Below, piece after piece: positions 23,001 through 35,000 of a stretch of DNA of 64,000 nucleotides. A model generated the notes under the pieces. It ran no database searches. It saw only the letters and a list, made by a program, of their open reading frames with translations, and had not been told where the DNA came from. Origin of the DNA: Dicaeum eximium (Eukaryota > Chordata > Aves > Passeriformes > Dicaeidae); assembly GCA_013396995.1 (NCBI GenBank), contig VWZP01004610.1, positions 93,858 through 157,857 of the forward strand. Direction: 5' to 3'. The position numbers and the translations under genes were made by a program. Positions within the stretch are counted from its first letter, which is position 1. Every line of letters begins with the position of its first letter.

Positions 23001-26000
23001 TTACAGGAGCCTGGAGTGACAGCACAAGGGGGGATGAATTCACACAGAGCAGGGTTAGGTGGGATATTGGGAAGGAATCCTTCCCTGTCATGTGGGCAGG
23101 ACCTGGCACAGGGTGCCCAGAGAAGCTGTGGCTGCCCTTGGATCCCTGGAAGTTCCAAGGCCAGGCTGAGCATTGGGGCTTGGAGCAGCCTGGGACAGTG
23201 GAAGATGTCCCAGGGGTGGCACTGGATGAGCTGTTGCAACCCAGACCTCTCTGTGATTCTGTGACTCTCTGGCAGTGGGAGTGACGTGGTCTCCCATGAG
23301 GAACTTCTTGAGAACTGTGCAAAGTTCATGTCCCAAACCTGGCCCCTGTCAGTCCTTTGTGTCACCCAGCTGTTGGCTGTGTGCAGTTCTCCCTTTCCAG
23401 CTGATCCAGGCATTCACAGAATTCCCAAATCCCACAAATTGGCATCTTTGCTGTGTTTCCAGCAGCATGGTTAGGCTGCTCTGCAGTGTTTGCTCACTTG
23501 TGAAAGCCTGTGCTTCACCCTGCCCTGACTTGGAGTCACTCTTGGAGTGTGAGCCAGACACACTCAAAAGCCTGTGCTCTCTTCTAGCTCCAGCTTTTTA
23601 TTCTAGCATGGATGAATCTTCAGGCTTTTCTTGCATGACAGCATTCCACTGAGCTCCTACCTGGCTTCTGCCTCTGGCTGCCTGTGCTTTTGGGGTACTG
23701 GAACCAGTATTTGGAGTTGTGTTATTTCAAGGATGTCATTTGTAGTTGCAATTGTGATGGTGTCACCAGGGTGAGGGCACCAGGCAGCTTCTTGCTGGCC
23801 TTCACATAGGGCTGGGCTGGAAATTCTGTAGGAGAAATGGGCTTTGCTGAGTTAAGATTTTTTTTTAAATTGATATTAAGGTCTGTGTCTATTCCCAGGA
23901 CCCCCCTTGTGCTCTTTGGGGTTTTCTTAGTTCTGAAGTTCTGCCTCTGATGCTGTAGCTGGCAGGTTTGTGGTGTTACATTTAAAAGCTGTCACTGCTC
24001 TTTGAGGTTTGAAAATTAGAGGTTTAGGTATTGCTTGAAGTGTGGGAAGTGTCACCGCAGGGGCTCACACCAATTTCCTTTGGTCTTTACTTAACTGTGT
24101 AAATGCTGTAGCTCTTTCTTTTCTTCTACTTCTGGATTGTAACAGTGCATTTTTGTTGTTTTAAGATGTCTGGGTGTGCTCCCTGCACTGATTTTTGGCA
24201 GAGCACATAATTACTGATGATTTGCACACGTGTGATGGACAGCTCTGGGTTACCTGCTCAGTACTCAGCTGCTTTATCAGCCTCTGACAGGTTTCTCTGT
24301 CTCTGGAGCTGCCTTGGGAATCAGCTGGATGAGTTATTGGTTGGATTTGCATTTTGTGAAGAGAGGGAAGGAGGTTAGGATGGTAAATGGACACTTCTCA
24401 GAGCCAGCCTGAAGCCTTTGTTGGCCTGGCAGCAATATTGCAGACATCCCTCAAGTTTTCCAGTCTCAGAAGGAGAAATTACTTCTTCCAACTTGGGTTA
24501 AAACACTTTGTTAGAATCAATGTATCTCCCTGCATTTGGGAACTGAGTATTGGAAATTCCTCAGGATTTCAGGATGAATTTCAGCACTTGGTACTATCCC
24601 AAAACAAAAATCTGTAAAAGGTTGAGAAGTCTTAAATATTTTGAATACTCCTCTGTAGCACTCAGTCATTGATTTCCAGAAGTTTGGGCCTCCCTTGGTG
24701 TCTTTGCATCTCTAACTTGTTGATTTTTTTTCTTTCTCCTTCCCAGTGAAACCTGAAGAACTTTATGCTTTCTCTTACAATCCTAAAATGTCCAAAGAGA
24801 ACCGGGAAATGGGATGGAAACTGATTGATTTGAAACTGGATTACCAGCGTATGGGAATTCCCAATGACTCCTGGGAAATAACAGATATTAATAAGGACTA
24901 TGAGGTAATTCCTGCCCAAAGGAGCTGTTTCATGCACTATCTCCTTGTTGTTATTAAGGACAGCCCTGCTGCTGCCTCTGGGGAGGAAGGAGCTCGCTTG
25001 GTCTGAGTCAAACCACATCATGTGGATGGGGAGTTGCAGATGGGATGCTCTAGGAGAGCTGCAGAGTCACCTTGTTGTGTTTGATCCCCCTGGCAAGGGA
25101 GCAGAGCCTTGTTTTTCTGCAGAAATGTCAACCGATCTGTTAGGCAAAGCCTCAAGTACCATGAGCTGCTTTTGGTATTTCCAAAGCCTGTGCCACCTGG
25201 CTGGTGACAGATGCAGAGGAGAGAAGGAAATGGCAGCAGTTTGGATTGGTGGGGAATGAGGCAAAGTGGAGAGGGACTAGGGAAGGAAGAAAGGAAGGGA
25301 AAAACAGCAGTGGAAACCAGACCTTTTTTTGCTTTCTCAGTTGGATCTTCTGCTACCTAAGGGCCCTCTGTCATTTCAGTCTGAACTGCCTGCTGCTGTT
25401 ATTTTCCCTGAAAGGCCAACTTGGATCTAAACAACATGAAACAAAAGCATTTGACAGCAAGCTTGTTCAAAATCCTGCTCCACATTATTTCCCTTTTCAT
25501 TTCCTCTGGGGCTGTGTGCAGTCAGACCTGGCTGTTGAAAAGCAAGGCAAGCAACTCCAAGAAAGACACTGACATACTCACAACCCTGAGTCCCTTTCCC
25601 TGGTAACTTTCTTTACTGTAAGCTCTGAGTTGAAGAAATACGAGCCTGTGGTGTCAGAGGTGACTGCCAGTTTTACCTGCCTGTCCCTGTGGAGGCCTGA
25701 ATTGAGCTCTGGTGTGAGGGGTGCTGTTTCCAGTAGCTGCTGAGGGCATCTGGACGTGGCCATCTCAAATCATTAATCACACGGAGGCTTTGCTTGCTGC
25801 AGTGGAACTCTCAGGTGCTTTAGAGTTTCCTCAGGGTTTCCAGCCTGGGTTTTAGAATTGTCAAGCCTGATGTAAAGCCAGGCTTGGAGAGCACCTTATC
25901 TTTGAAGTCCATGCTGTAAAGACTGTGCTTGTTTGGGGAGAAAGGATGAAGCTGCTCTCTGAGGGTTCCACCTGAGTGCTGGAAGTGCTTTTCACTTTGC

Positions 26001-29000
26001 ATAACATTCAGAGAGAACTTTTTAAATAGAATTAATTTCTCTTTTGTGGAAAGGAATTCTTGGCTGTGAGAGTGGGCAGGCCCTGGAATATAATTCCCAG
26101 AGAAGCTGTGGCTGCCCCTTGATCCCTGGAAGTGTCCAAGGCCAGGTTGGACAGGGCTTTGCAGCAGCCTGGGACAGTGGAAAGTGTCCCTGCCCTTGGC
26201 AGGGTGTGGGATGGCTTTAATGTCCCTTCCAACCCAAACCATTCTGTGAATCTAATTTAGAAACTTCCATCAAATTTCTGGATTCAAAGAACTTCTTTGA
26301 ATCTGCTTTGTGCAGTCTTGTTTTTAGGTTCAGCTGCTGAGTTGATTATTTCTTGCATTGTTTTCCTGAATACCTTGTAACCTAAAAAGCTAAAGATGAG
26401 TATTTCATGAATTTTGAAGTGCTCAGGAGCAATATCTGTTTTTTTTCTCTGTTCTCCCTCAGGTTTGCAGCACATACCCTCCTGAAATCGTGGTGCCTCG
26501 AGCTGCCACCAAGGCTGTGGTGATGGGAAGTTCGAGGTTCAGAAGCCGAGGGCGGATTCCGGTGCTTTCTTACTTATACAAGGAAAACAATGTTAGTGCT
26601 TTGCTGCCTTGCTGCCTTGGGGGGAATGAGGGTTCTCTTTCTTGTCCAGCTCCCTTCTAATGAAAGGAAAGAATAAGATAATTATTAGATTTGAAGCCTT
26701 TGAGAACTTTGCTTCTCTTAATGGCTTTCATTCTGAGTCACAGAATGAGCTAAAGGCAAACACTTGGAATGCATCCAGAGCTCTGCCAAAAGCACAGACT
26801 TTCCAGGCTTCCTGTTGGGAATTTTTTCTTAATCAGCTTTCAGCAATTCCTTCTGATGTGGGGTTTTTAATCTCCTCTTTAGCTATATTGAATAATTTTT
26901 TATCAAGTTATATGTTGACTTGGCTGGATTTTCTTAGTATTGAAGAGGAGGAACCACCCTGAAATAAATCCCTACTAGTTCAGAGTAGGTGAAGGTTTCA
27001 TATTTTTTTTCCACTGAAGACCAGAATGTAAATTTGTAACTTTGCTGCCTCAGCAGTGTTTTAGATGCTGATGTTAGGAAAATTCAGTCACAGCCAAATT
27101 GTTGTTTTCCTGAGGAAGCGTGCCTTGACCTGGGCACTGCCTGGAGTTGTGCTGGAAAGTAATGAAATTTCCTTAAAATACACCCAGTGCTGCTCTGAAT
27201 GTGCAACAGCAACAACTGATATGGAAAACTCAAAAGAATGGTTTGGAAATAGAAACCAAATGGAAAACATGAGAAATTGCTGCCTTCCACTACTTTCAGG
27301 AGGCTCATGGAAAGGAGGGAGAGGGACTTTTATATGGGGACATAGTGTCAGGGAATGGTTTTAAACTTCCAGAGGGCAGGGTCAGGTGGGATGTTGGGAA
27401 GGAATTGTTTCCTGGGAGGGTGATGAGACCCTGGCACAGGGTGCCCAGAGATCCTGCAGATGTGGCTGTCCTGGATCCCTGTCAGTGTCCAAAGCCAGGC
27501 TGGAGCACCTGAGGATAGTGAAAGGTGACCCTGCCCATGGCAGGGGGTGGAATGAGACATTTGAGGTCCTTTCCACCCAGCCATTCTAGGATTCCATGAA
27601 CTGCTGGCATTTGGGGTGGTGACCATCAGGCAGAGCAGGTTGAGCCTCCTCACCCTCACTTCTCCAAGTTTCCCAAAGCTGTCACTTTGTGAAATGGCCC
27701 AGTGTGTATCCACCACAGGAGCAGCTCTTCAGAAGGAGCACAGAGGACAGTTCAACTGTGACTGCAAGGGCTTTGGGGCAGGAGGAGAGGCTGAAGCTGT
27801 GAGCCCAGAGGGCTTTGGGGCAGGAGGAGGGGCAGGGGGAGCAGGGGTGACTCTGTGTGTGTTGCAGGCTGCCCTGTGCCGCTGCAGCCAGCCCCTGGCC
27901 GGGTTCAGTGCGCGCTGCCTGGAGGACGAGCAGATGCTCCAGGCCATCCGAGAGGCCAACCCCGGCTGCCCCTTCATGTATGTTGTAGACACGAGGCCAA
28001 AGGTACCTCCATGGGCTCTGAGCTGCTTTTAAATCTCTTGTCTGAATGAGCAGTGCTGTTTCCAGTTCATTCTGTCGCAGTTCTGGGTCGGTCCTGCAGC
28101 AGGAACGCGGGCTCAGGCTCCTGCTTCAGGGTATACGTGGAATGTGGAGTGATCCTAAGGATTTTTGCCTCCTGGAGTATCCTGGGTTTGAGGTTTGTGT
28201 TCAGGATGACCTGATGGAACTGGCAGTTTTGAACCTAGCTGGGACAGTGAAGCATTTTCCTGCAGAGTCCTAAAGGATAAAGCAGTGGGGTTGGAAAGAA
28301 GCCTCAGGATTCAGTTCCATGAGGCTGAAGTGCTTTTACTGGCAAATCTGGGAGGAAGTGGAGCTGTGAAAAGCAGTCCCTCCCCCTTTTTTTTTTTTTT
28401 TTTTCTTTCAAAAATAAGGCTCATGATGGAGCTTAATACAACTCAGCCCCATTATTTGGGGCTAGAACTTGAGAGCTGAGGGTTTATTAGAAAGGAAATA
28501 TTTGCAAAATGAAAATTAAATTACTGTCATCTTGAGGAGCTGAGTTTAGAAACCAATTCTAATGATTCTCTTGTAAACATACGGATTAGGAGTGTTGGTA
28601 GTAGCCAATTAGAACACAAGGGTTTTCATAGCACACAATTATTTAAATGCAAAGATTTAAATTGCTCTGATCATTTGAAAACGGAGCTTTCTGAGAACCT
28701 GCTTCACTGTCCAGATCTTGCAGTTATTTTATATAAACTACAAGTTTAGTTAAACTATGGCAAGGGCAAGAAAGAAAAAGTCTTTTTGGGGAAAACAGAG
28801 TGTGTTTCACATCTTGCTCCAGTGTGTATTTTGGCTTTCAGTGTGACATTTCCTAAAGACCCCCTGTTCTGCAATGATATGTGCATTTCTTTTGGTACAC
28901 ACACCTGCCAGTGGCAGAAATGTGCCACTGAAACCCATCACTGGTGGCAATTTGTGCTGAAGCATTTGGTGACAAGAGGAGAATTTATAATTGATGGCAC

Positions 29001-32000
29001 TTTTCCTTCTAAACCAACCTGTCCCACTCTGGCAGAACTGAAGCACTGGGGTTGTTTTACAGTTCTAAAGTTGTCTGCACCATATCTGATTCTTCTCTCC
29101 TCTCCCGAAAGCTGCCCAAATTGATAAGGTGGATTTGAGCTGCTCTGTTTGCTGTCCCTACCAAAAATATCCTGGTAGCTCTTGAACTGGTTTTGGATAT
29201 TGTTAGAGAAACTGGCTTCTTTTCTGCTTCTCTCTTGCAGTTGCTCTGTTCTTTCTGCTGAACTTGAATGCTTCTATGTTTCCCTCAGGTGGCTTAATTT
29301 CCTCTGTGTATGTATGTCTGTGAAAATTGGGAATTCCCTTACTGTTGCCATACCCCCATGTGTGTAAAAATGTTAAAAATGGCTTTCCTAGTTCTGCTTT
29401 CCTATGCCTGTCTCTGAATTTCCTTAGGTAAATGCCCAGTTAGGGCAGGTTTAGTGTCTCTGATAGCAGAAACTGGAGGTTCATACTATCCTAAGCAGGG
29501 TTTTAATGAGCCTCTGACTAGTGGACTGCAGTCATTTTAATGAAACAGCTGAAAGAACTGTCTGGGAGGCTGGGAAGTACAGCTGAGTAACAGCTTTGTC
29601 CATTACATTTTCTGGGAGATTTAAACAAAGNTGCAAAACAGCCTCTCTGAATTTTATAGTGATTTTCTCTTCTACTCCTTGAATTTGCCAGTTGAATGCC
29701 ATGGCCAATAGAGCTGCTGGGAAGGGCTATGAGAATGAAGATAATTATGAAAACATTCGTTTTAAATTCATTGGCATAGAGAACATCCATGTGATGAGGA
29801 GCAGCCTGCAGAAACTGCTGGAAGGTGGGTACAGCCCTAGGAGGAGTTTGTCTTTCTTACCCCTCTGGACAGAACTTGCTGCTGAAACTCCAAATGTTCC
29901 ATGCACAAATGTGTTCTGATGAAAGCAAAGTCAGCATCTCGCTTTGTTTGCTGCATTCAGGTGGCTGAAAGTATTAATGCTGTTAAAATGCTTTCCTGCT
30001 TGACATTTTCTTTGTTCTTGTGCTTGGTTTTATAGTGGTTCAAAAATACCAACTAATACTAAAAACATTCCTTGATGAATGTGCCAAATTAATAGAAAAA
30101 GGTTAGAGAAATATTACATTTTACAGCTAGGAAAGTCTCATTGTTGCTTCATGACTTATTGAAAGAAAACCAACAGAGGTTGTTCAGAAATGCTTTTTGG
30201 GATTTGCTATATTTGGAGTATTAACAGCATTTCTGAGTTGTAATACATGATCTTCCAAAGACTTGAGTCTCATACATACTTTATTCTAACTTTTCATTTA
30301 TTTCTTTTCTGATTCCTTTTAACCAAACTTCTTTAAAACACATTAATGTTTTAATACATAAATACATGAAAATGCAGAGTAATTAAGCTCATTGTGATTA
30401 TAGGCAAGAATGCAAAGCAGGGCAAAAGAGTCACCTGAGCATTGGGGATCAAGAGGGCAATGAGGCCCAGAGTTTCATGGATAGAATTTTGGAGAATTTT
30501 ACAATTCAAGTGCTGTCATCCAAAATAGAAGTTTAATATTTTAGTAACCACAATAATGCTCATACTTTTTCAAAATAGTTGGGTAATTGGTGCTCTCACA
30601 TGGCCCTGCAGAATTCATGGTGACCTTGGACAAAAATGGGGCTGTTCCCACCCAAAAAAGTGGCCTGATCACAACTCTGAGTCCTCAGTTGCCTTTTCCT
30701 GTCAGATTTATTTTGTGGTGGGAGAAGAGGCAGAATAAAAATTTGTTTGCTCCCATGTTCTTCTCCAACAGTGATAAAATCTCATTCACTAGGGCTTATG
30801 GACTGTTCTGAGCTTTAGTGCTCTAAGTATTTTCTGTGCTGGGTTTCATTAGAGCAGCTGAGTTGCCTTCAAGGTTAGATTTGTTATTTCTGTCTCTAAA
30901 TTAGAGAGAAATAACTTCAAATCTTTGGGAAGTGAGTGAGTGGTTGTAGATGTGATGGTGATTTAGAGTGAAGTAACAGCTCACTGCTGGAAAAAACACA
31001 GCTGAATAAATAATGAGTTACCCTTTAAACAAAGAGCGGGAGGAGATTTCTAGAGTCTCAAATTCTCACAAGAACAGCAATTTTTTAGTTATGGATTTTG
31101 GATATATAACCATTAGTGTGTCCTTTAGACAGGATATTGCTGCAAGCAGTTAACATTTTTGGGGAGATGATGAGGAGGTGCAAGGGATGCTGTTCTGATT
31201 CTCTGTGTCTGCTCCCAGTGTGTGAGATGAAGTCCCCCTCCATGAGCGATTTCCTGACGGGGCTGGAGAACTCGGGCTGGTTACGGCACATCAAGGCTGT
31301 GATGGATGCAGGTGTCTTCCTGGCCAAGGTAAAGCTGCTCTCCAGCTGCAGCTGCATTCTAAAATGCCTCCTGTTGTCTTGGGGACTGCTGCAAGGTTGG
31401 GAAGGTGGCTCTGGGGAGAAGGTGTTGTTCAGGTTGGCTTAATCTCTCCAGTAATGTTGGGTCAGGCAGCTGCTGGGCAAATACAGGTCCTGTGTCATGT
31501 AACAGGGCTTTATTAGAGCTCATTTAAAACATAAGATCACAAAATGTGAATAAATGACCTTTATAAACCTTTCTGTATAGCAGTGCAAATAACTCCTAAC
31601 CCTGGGCTTGTTATTCATCTACTGCTCTGCTTTAATTGAGGGATTGTTTTGACTGGTTTATTTTCTCCTGATTTGATGTGGACACTAATTTTGATTATTC
31701 AACACAGTCCTCATTTCTGCAGAGCTGGTGGCTTTGCAGGTCAGGCAGAAGGAAGGAAGTCACTCAGGAGTAGTAGAGGGTCTGCAGGAAGTGTGTGGTG
31801 AGAGGAGTGAGTAGTAAACGTTGGTTGTCTCTCACAATTTGCCCACGTCACAAGCAAGAAACTTCAGTGTTTCTCTCCTGCCTGAAGTGGCAAAAGGTGA
31901 TGGGGTGGGAGGAAGTTGGGGTCAACTCTTCTAATTTATCTTGAGGTTCTAATCCATGGGTGTCCAACTGTTTTTTACTTATCCACCAAATCTTTACCTC

Positions 32001-35000
32001 AGAGGAAGAGCCTGGGAATCCTTGGCCTTCCAGACATGGCAGGGGCTGTTTTTTACCAGCCTGCTGCAGCACTTTGATCTAGCTGGGGCTTCTCTTGTTG
32101 GATTGGTGCATTCCACAGGCCAGAGGAGAGATGGCCACCATTCCCCTGGGGTTTTGGGGTGATGCAGGTGAGGGACAGCCTTTCCCTGAGCTCTGTGCTG
32201 TGTCCCTGGCAGGCTGTGAGGGAGGAGAGGGCCAGTGTGCTGGTGCACTGCTCCGACGGCTGGGACCGCACGGCCCAGGTCTGCTCCCTGGCCAGTCTCC
32301 TCCTGGACCCCTTCTACAGGACCTTCAAGGGCTTCATGGTAAGGACACACTGCAATTCCAGTGCCAACAGGCCCTGGGGAAGGGCTCAGGCCATTTCCTG
32401 GGACAGATATAGGTGACCTACATAAAGCAGCTTTGGTTCTGTAATGAGCTGGAATTGCTGGGAGCAGCATGGCAGCAGCTGATTGACAATTCCCAAATCC
32501 TTGTTTCCTGCAATATCTACATGGGATCCACTAATGAGAGATCTCAGCAAAGGATGCAGCTCTGGCAGCAATCCACCAAAAAGTGCTGGAGCAATTTGTC
32601 CTGCAGGTCTCTTACCTGCTGGGATTTCAAATTGGGTGAACTCAGCCCTGTCCATCAGTCATTCTGCATCTTTCACACCTTTTTAAAGCCATTTCATTTT
32701 AATTTGGCTGTTTGCTTCTAGTGCTGGCTTTTTCTTCATTTGCAGCCATCCCTGCATGAATTCAGAGCAGTCTGTGATGTTTCTTTCCATTTATCTCTTG
32801 TTAGATACCTGAGGAGCTGCTCTGTCTCAGGAGAGCTCTTTGAAGGAATCCCTGAAATCAGAACAATGCAGATTTTGCCTTTTCCAGTGCCAGGACTGTT
32901 TCCTTGCATTCCATGCTGGTTTTATTGTTTCTGTTTTTGTTTCTGGATTACACTGCAGTCTTCTAACAGTTAAAATTCCATCAGCACATGAAACATCTGC
33001 CTGGGCTTTGTCTCTGAACAATCCTGCATGAACTGAGAACAGGATTTCGCTTAGGAGTGGGAGCAGTGACAGACACAGCCCTGTCTGTCCTCATGCTTTG
33101 TAGGCACAAGTCTCCTGACGTGGGGTTATTCCCAAATGAATTCATTGGCAGTGCAAGGAAAGGAAAAATTCAAAAAGCAATTTAAATGAAGTTGTCTTAA
33201 GAACTCTGTTGTGAGTTTCTGCCTTCCTCCTCTTAATCTGGATGATGATGATAGCAGGAATTATCTTGAGATGTGATCCAGCAAAGTAATGATGGATGCA
33301 GCTTCAGTCATGTCATTCCTTGAGAGACATCTGTAAGGAAAACAGATTACAACAATTACTATTTGCTATAACTACAGGCATCTATTTAAAAAATCCCACG
33401 TAGTTGTTCTGATTTCATCCTGAACTCCTCATTATGCAGCTGTACTTCATATATTTTTTTTGTCTGTTAAACATTTGTTAAACTCCAGTTGCTGATTTAT
33501 TTTGCTGAATATCACAACACTTTTCCAAATTAAATAGCACAATGTAATATTAAGCTGTTAATTCTTTGAGCTCAATATATTTATATATTATGATTTTAAC
33601 AACTTAGAAACTCCCTCAAAATTATAGTTTTAAAATGAGTTCTGATTCCAGCAGGGCCATTTCCTTGGTAACTGGATAACCTATAAATCACAATTCCTGT
33701 TCCTATTGATTTCTGGGGATATGTTTATAGCAGTAGGGTCAGCAGATTGTTAGCTTTTTAGGCTTTAACATCAAAGGTTTCATTTTGCTTTTTTAGCCTA
33801 ATTAATGCTCTTTTCTTAATCCCTGTTTTGAACCTACAGGTCCTGATAGAAAAGGAGTGGATTGCAATGGGCCACAAGTTCTCACACAGGTGAGAGGGGC
33901 ACGTTCCCCTGGGGGGAGTGAAACCAAAACTGTCTGCAGGTTTAGGGAGTACTGTGAAAAATTGAAAGGAAAAGGAGAAAACAGTGGGAAGATCTTGGCA
34001 TTAGTGACACAGAGCCAGAGTCTGCTAAGGCTGTTATTTCATCACTCTGTTTTTATTGCTTTACAAAATCATGGTTTGAATTCTGGGTGTTTTCCTACCT
34101 GCAAAATTCTATTATTTGAGGAGTGCTAATCATGGAGTCACAGAGTCATGAAGGTTGGAAAAGACTTCCAAGATCATGAAGTTCAGCCATCACCCAGCTC
34201 CAGCACTAACCCATGTCCCCAAGTGCCACATCCACACATCTCTTGAACATTTCTAGGGATGGTGACCCCATTCTGTCCTATCCATAGTGCTCCAGCCAGA
34301 GCTGGTAATTCTCCTGCAGCCATCTCCTGGGAGAGGATCTCAGCCACTTGCTCAGGACATTCCCAAGTTCAAAGCGTAAACTTGACCTGGAAGAAAACCG
34401 ATGGCAAAGGGACATTTTGTGTTTATTACTGTGTTAGCATTTATTGTGCTTTTTGCACCTCTCTAGGTGTGGCCACCTGGATGGGGACCCCAAAGAGGTG
34501 TCCCCTGTGTTCACACAGTTTGTGGAGTGTGTGTGGCAGCTGATGCAGCAGTTCCCCTGCTCCTTCGAGTTCAGCGAGCGCTTCCTGCTGGAGATCCATG
34601 ACCATGTTTATTCCTGCCAGTTTGGCAACTTCCTGGGCACTTGCCACAAGGAGAGGGAGGAGCTCAGGTGAGCTGGGGCTTCCTGGAGCCAGCAGGCCAC
34701 AGATCCATGGAATGTCTGAGAAAGGGGCGGGATGGATTTGTTTTGTGGAATTTGAGATGGTGGAACATAAACATTTATCAAGACAATGTTACCCTTAACC
34801 AACGGGAGAAAAGAATATGAATTATATCCCAAAAAGGTGTTTTAGTTCAGAGCACAATAATCACTTGCAGATACCCCTTCTGGACAGGAAAGTGTCCATT
34901 TTAATATCCTGTGCTTATGAAATCAATCAGATCTAGCATAAAAACAATTCTTAGCTCCCTTAATCTAATTCTGCTCCCAACAGCTGCAATTATAATCCAC

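Noticed and set aside
22699..23322. Several frames sharing the peptide theme WHRVPREAVAAPGSL or similar, here and at 26032, 27382, 46540, 46967 and 49299
   Set aside because: The shared peptide is translated CR1 3' UTR, not a gene family.
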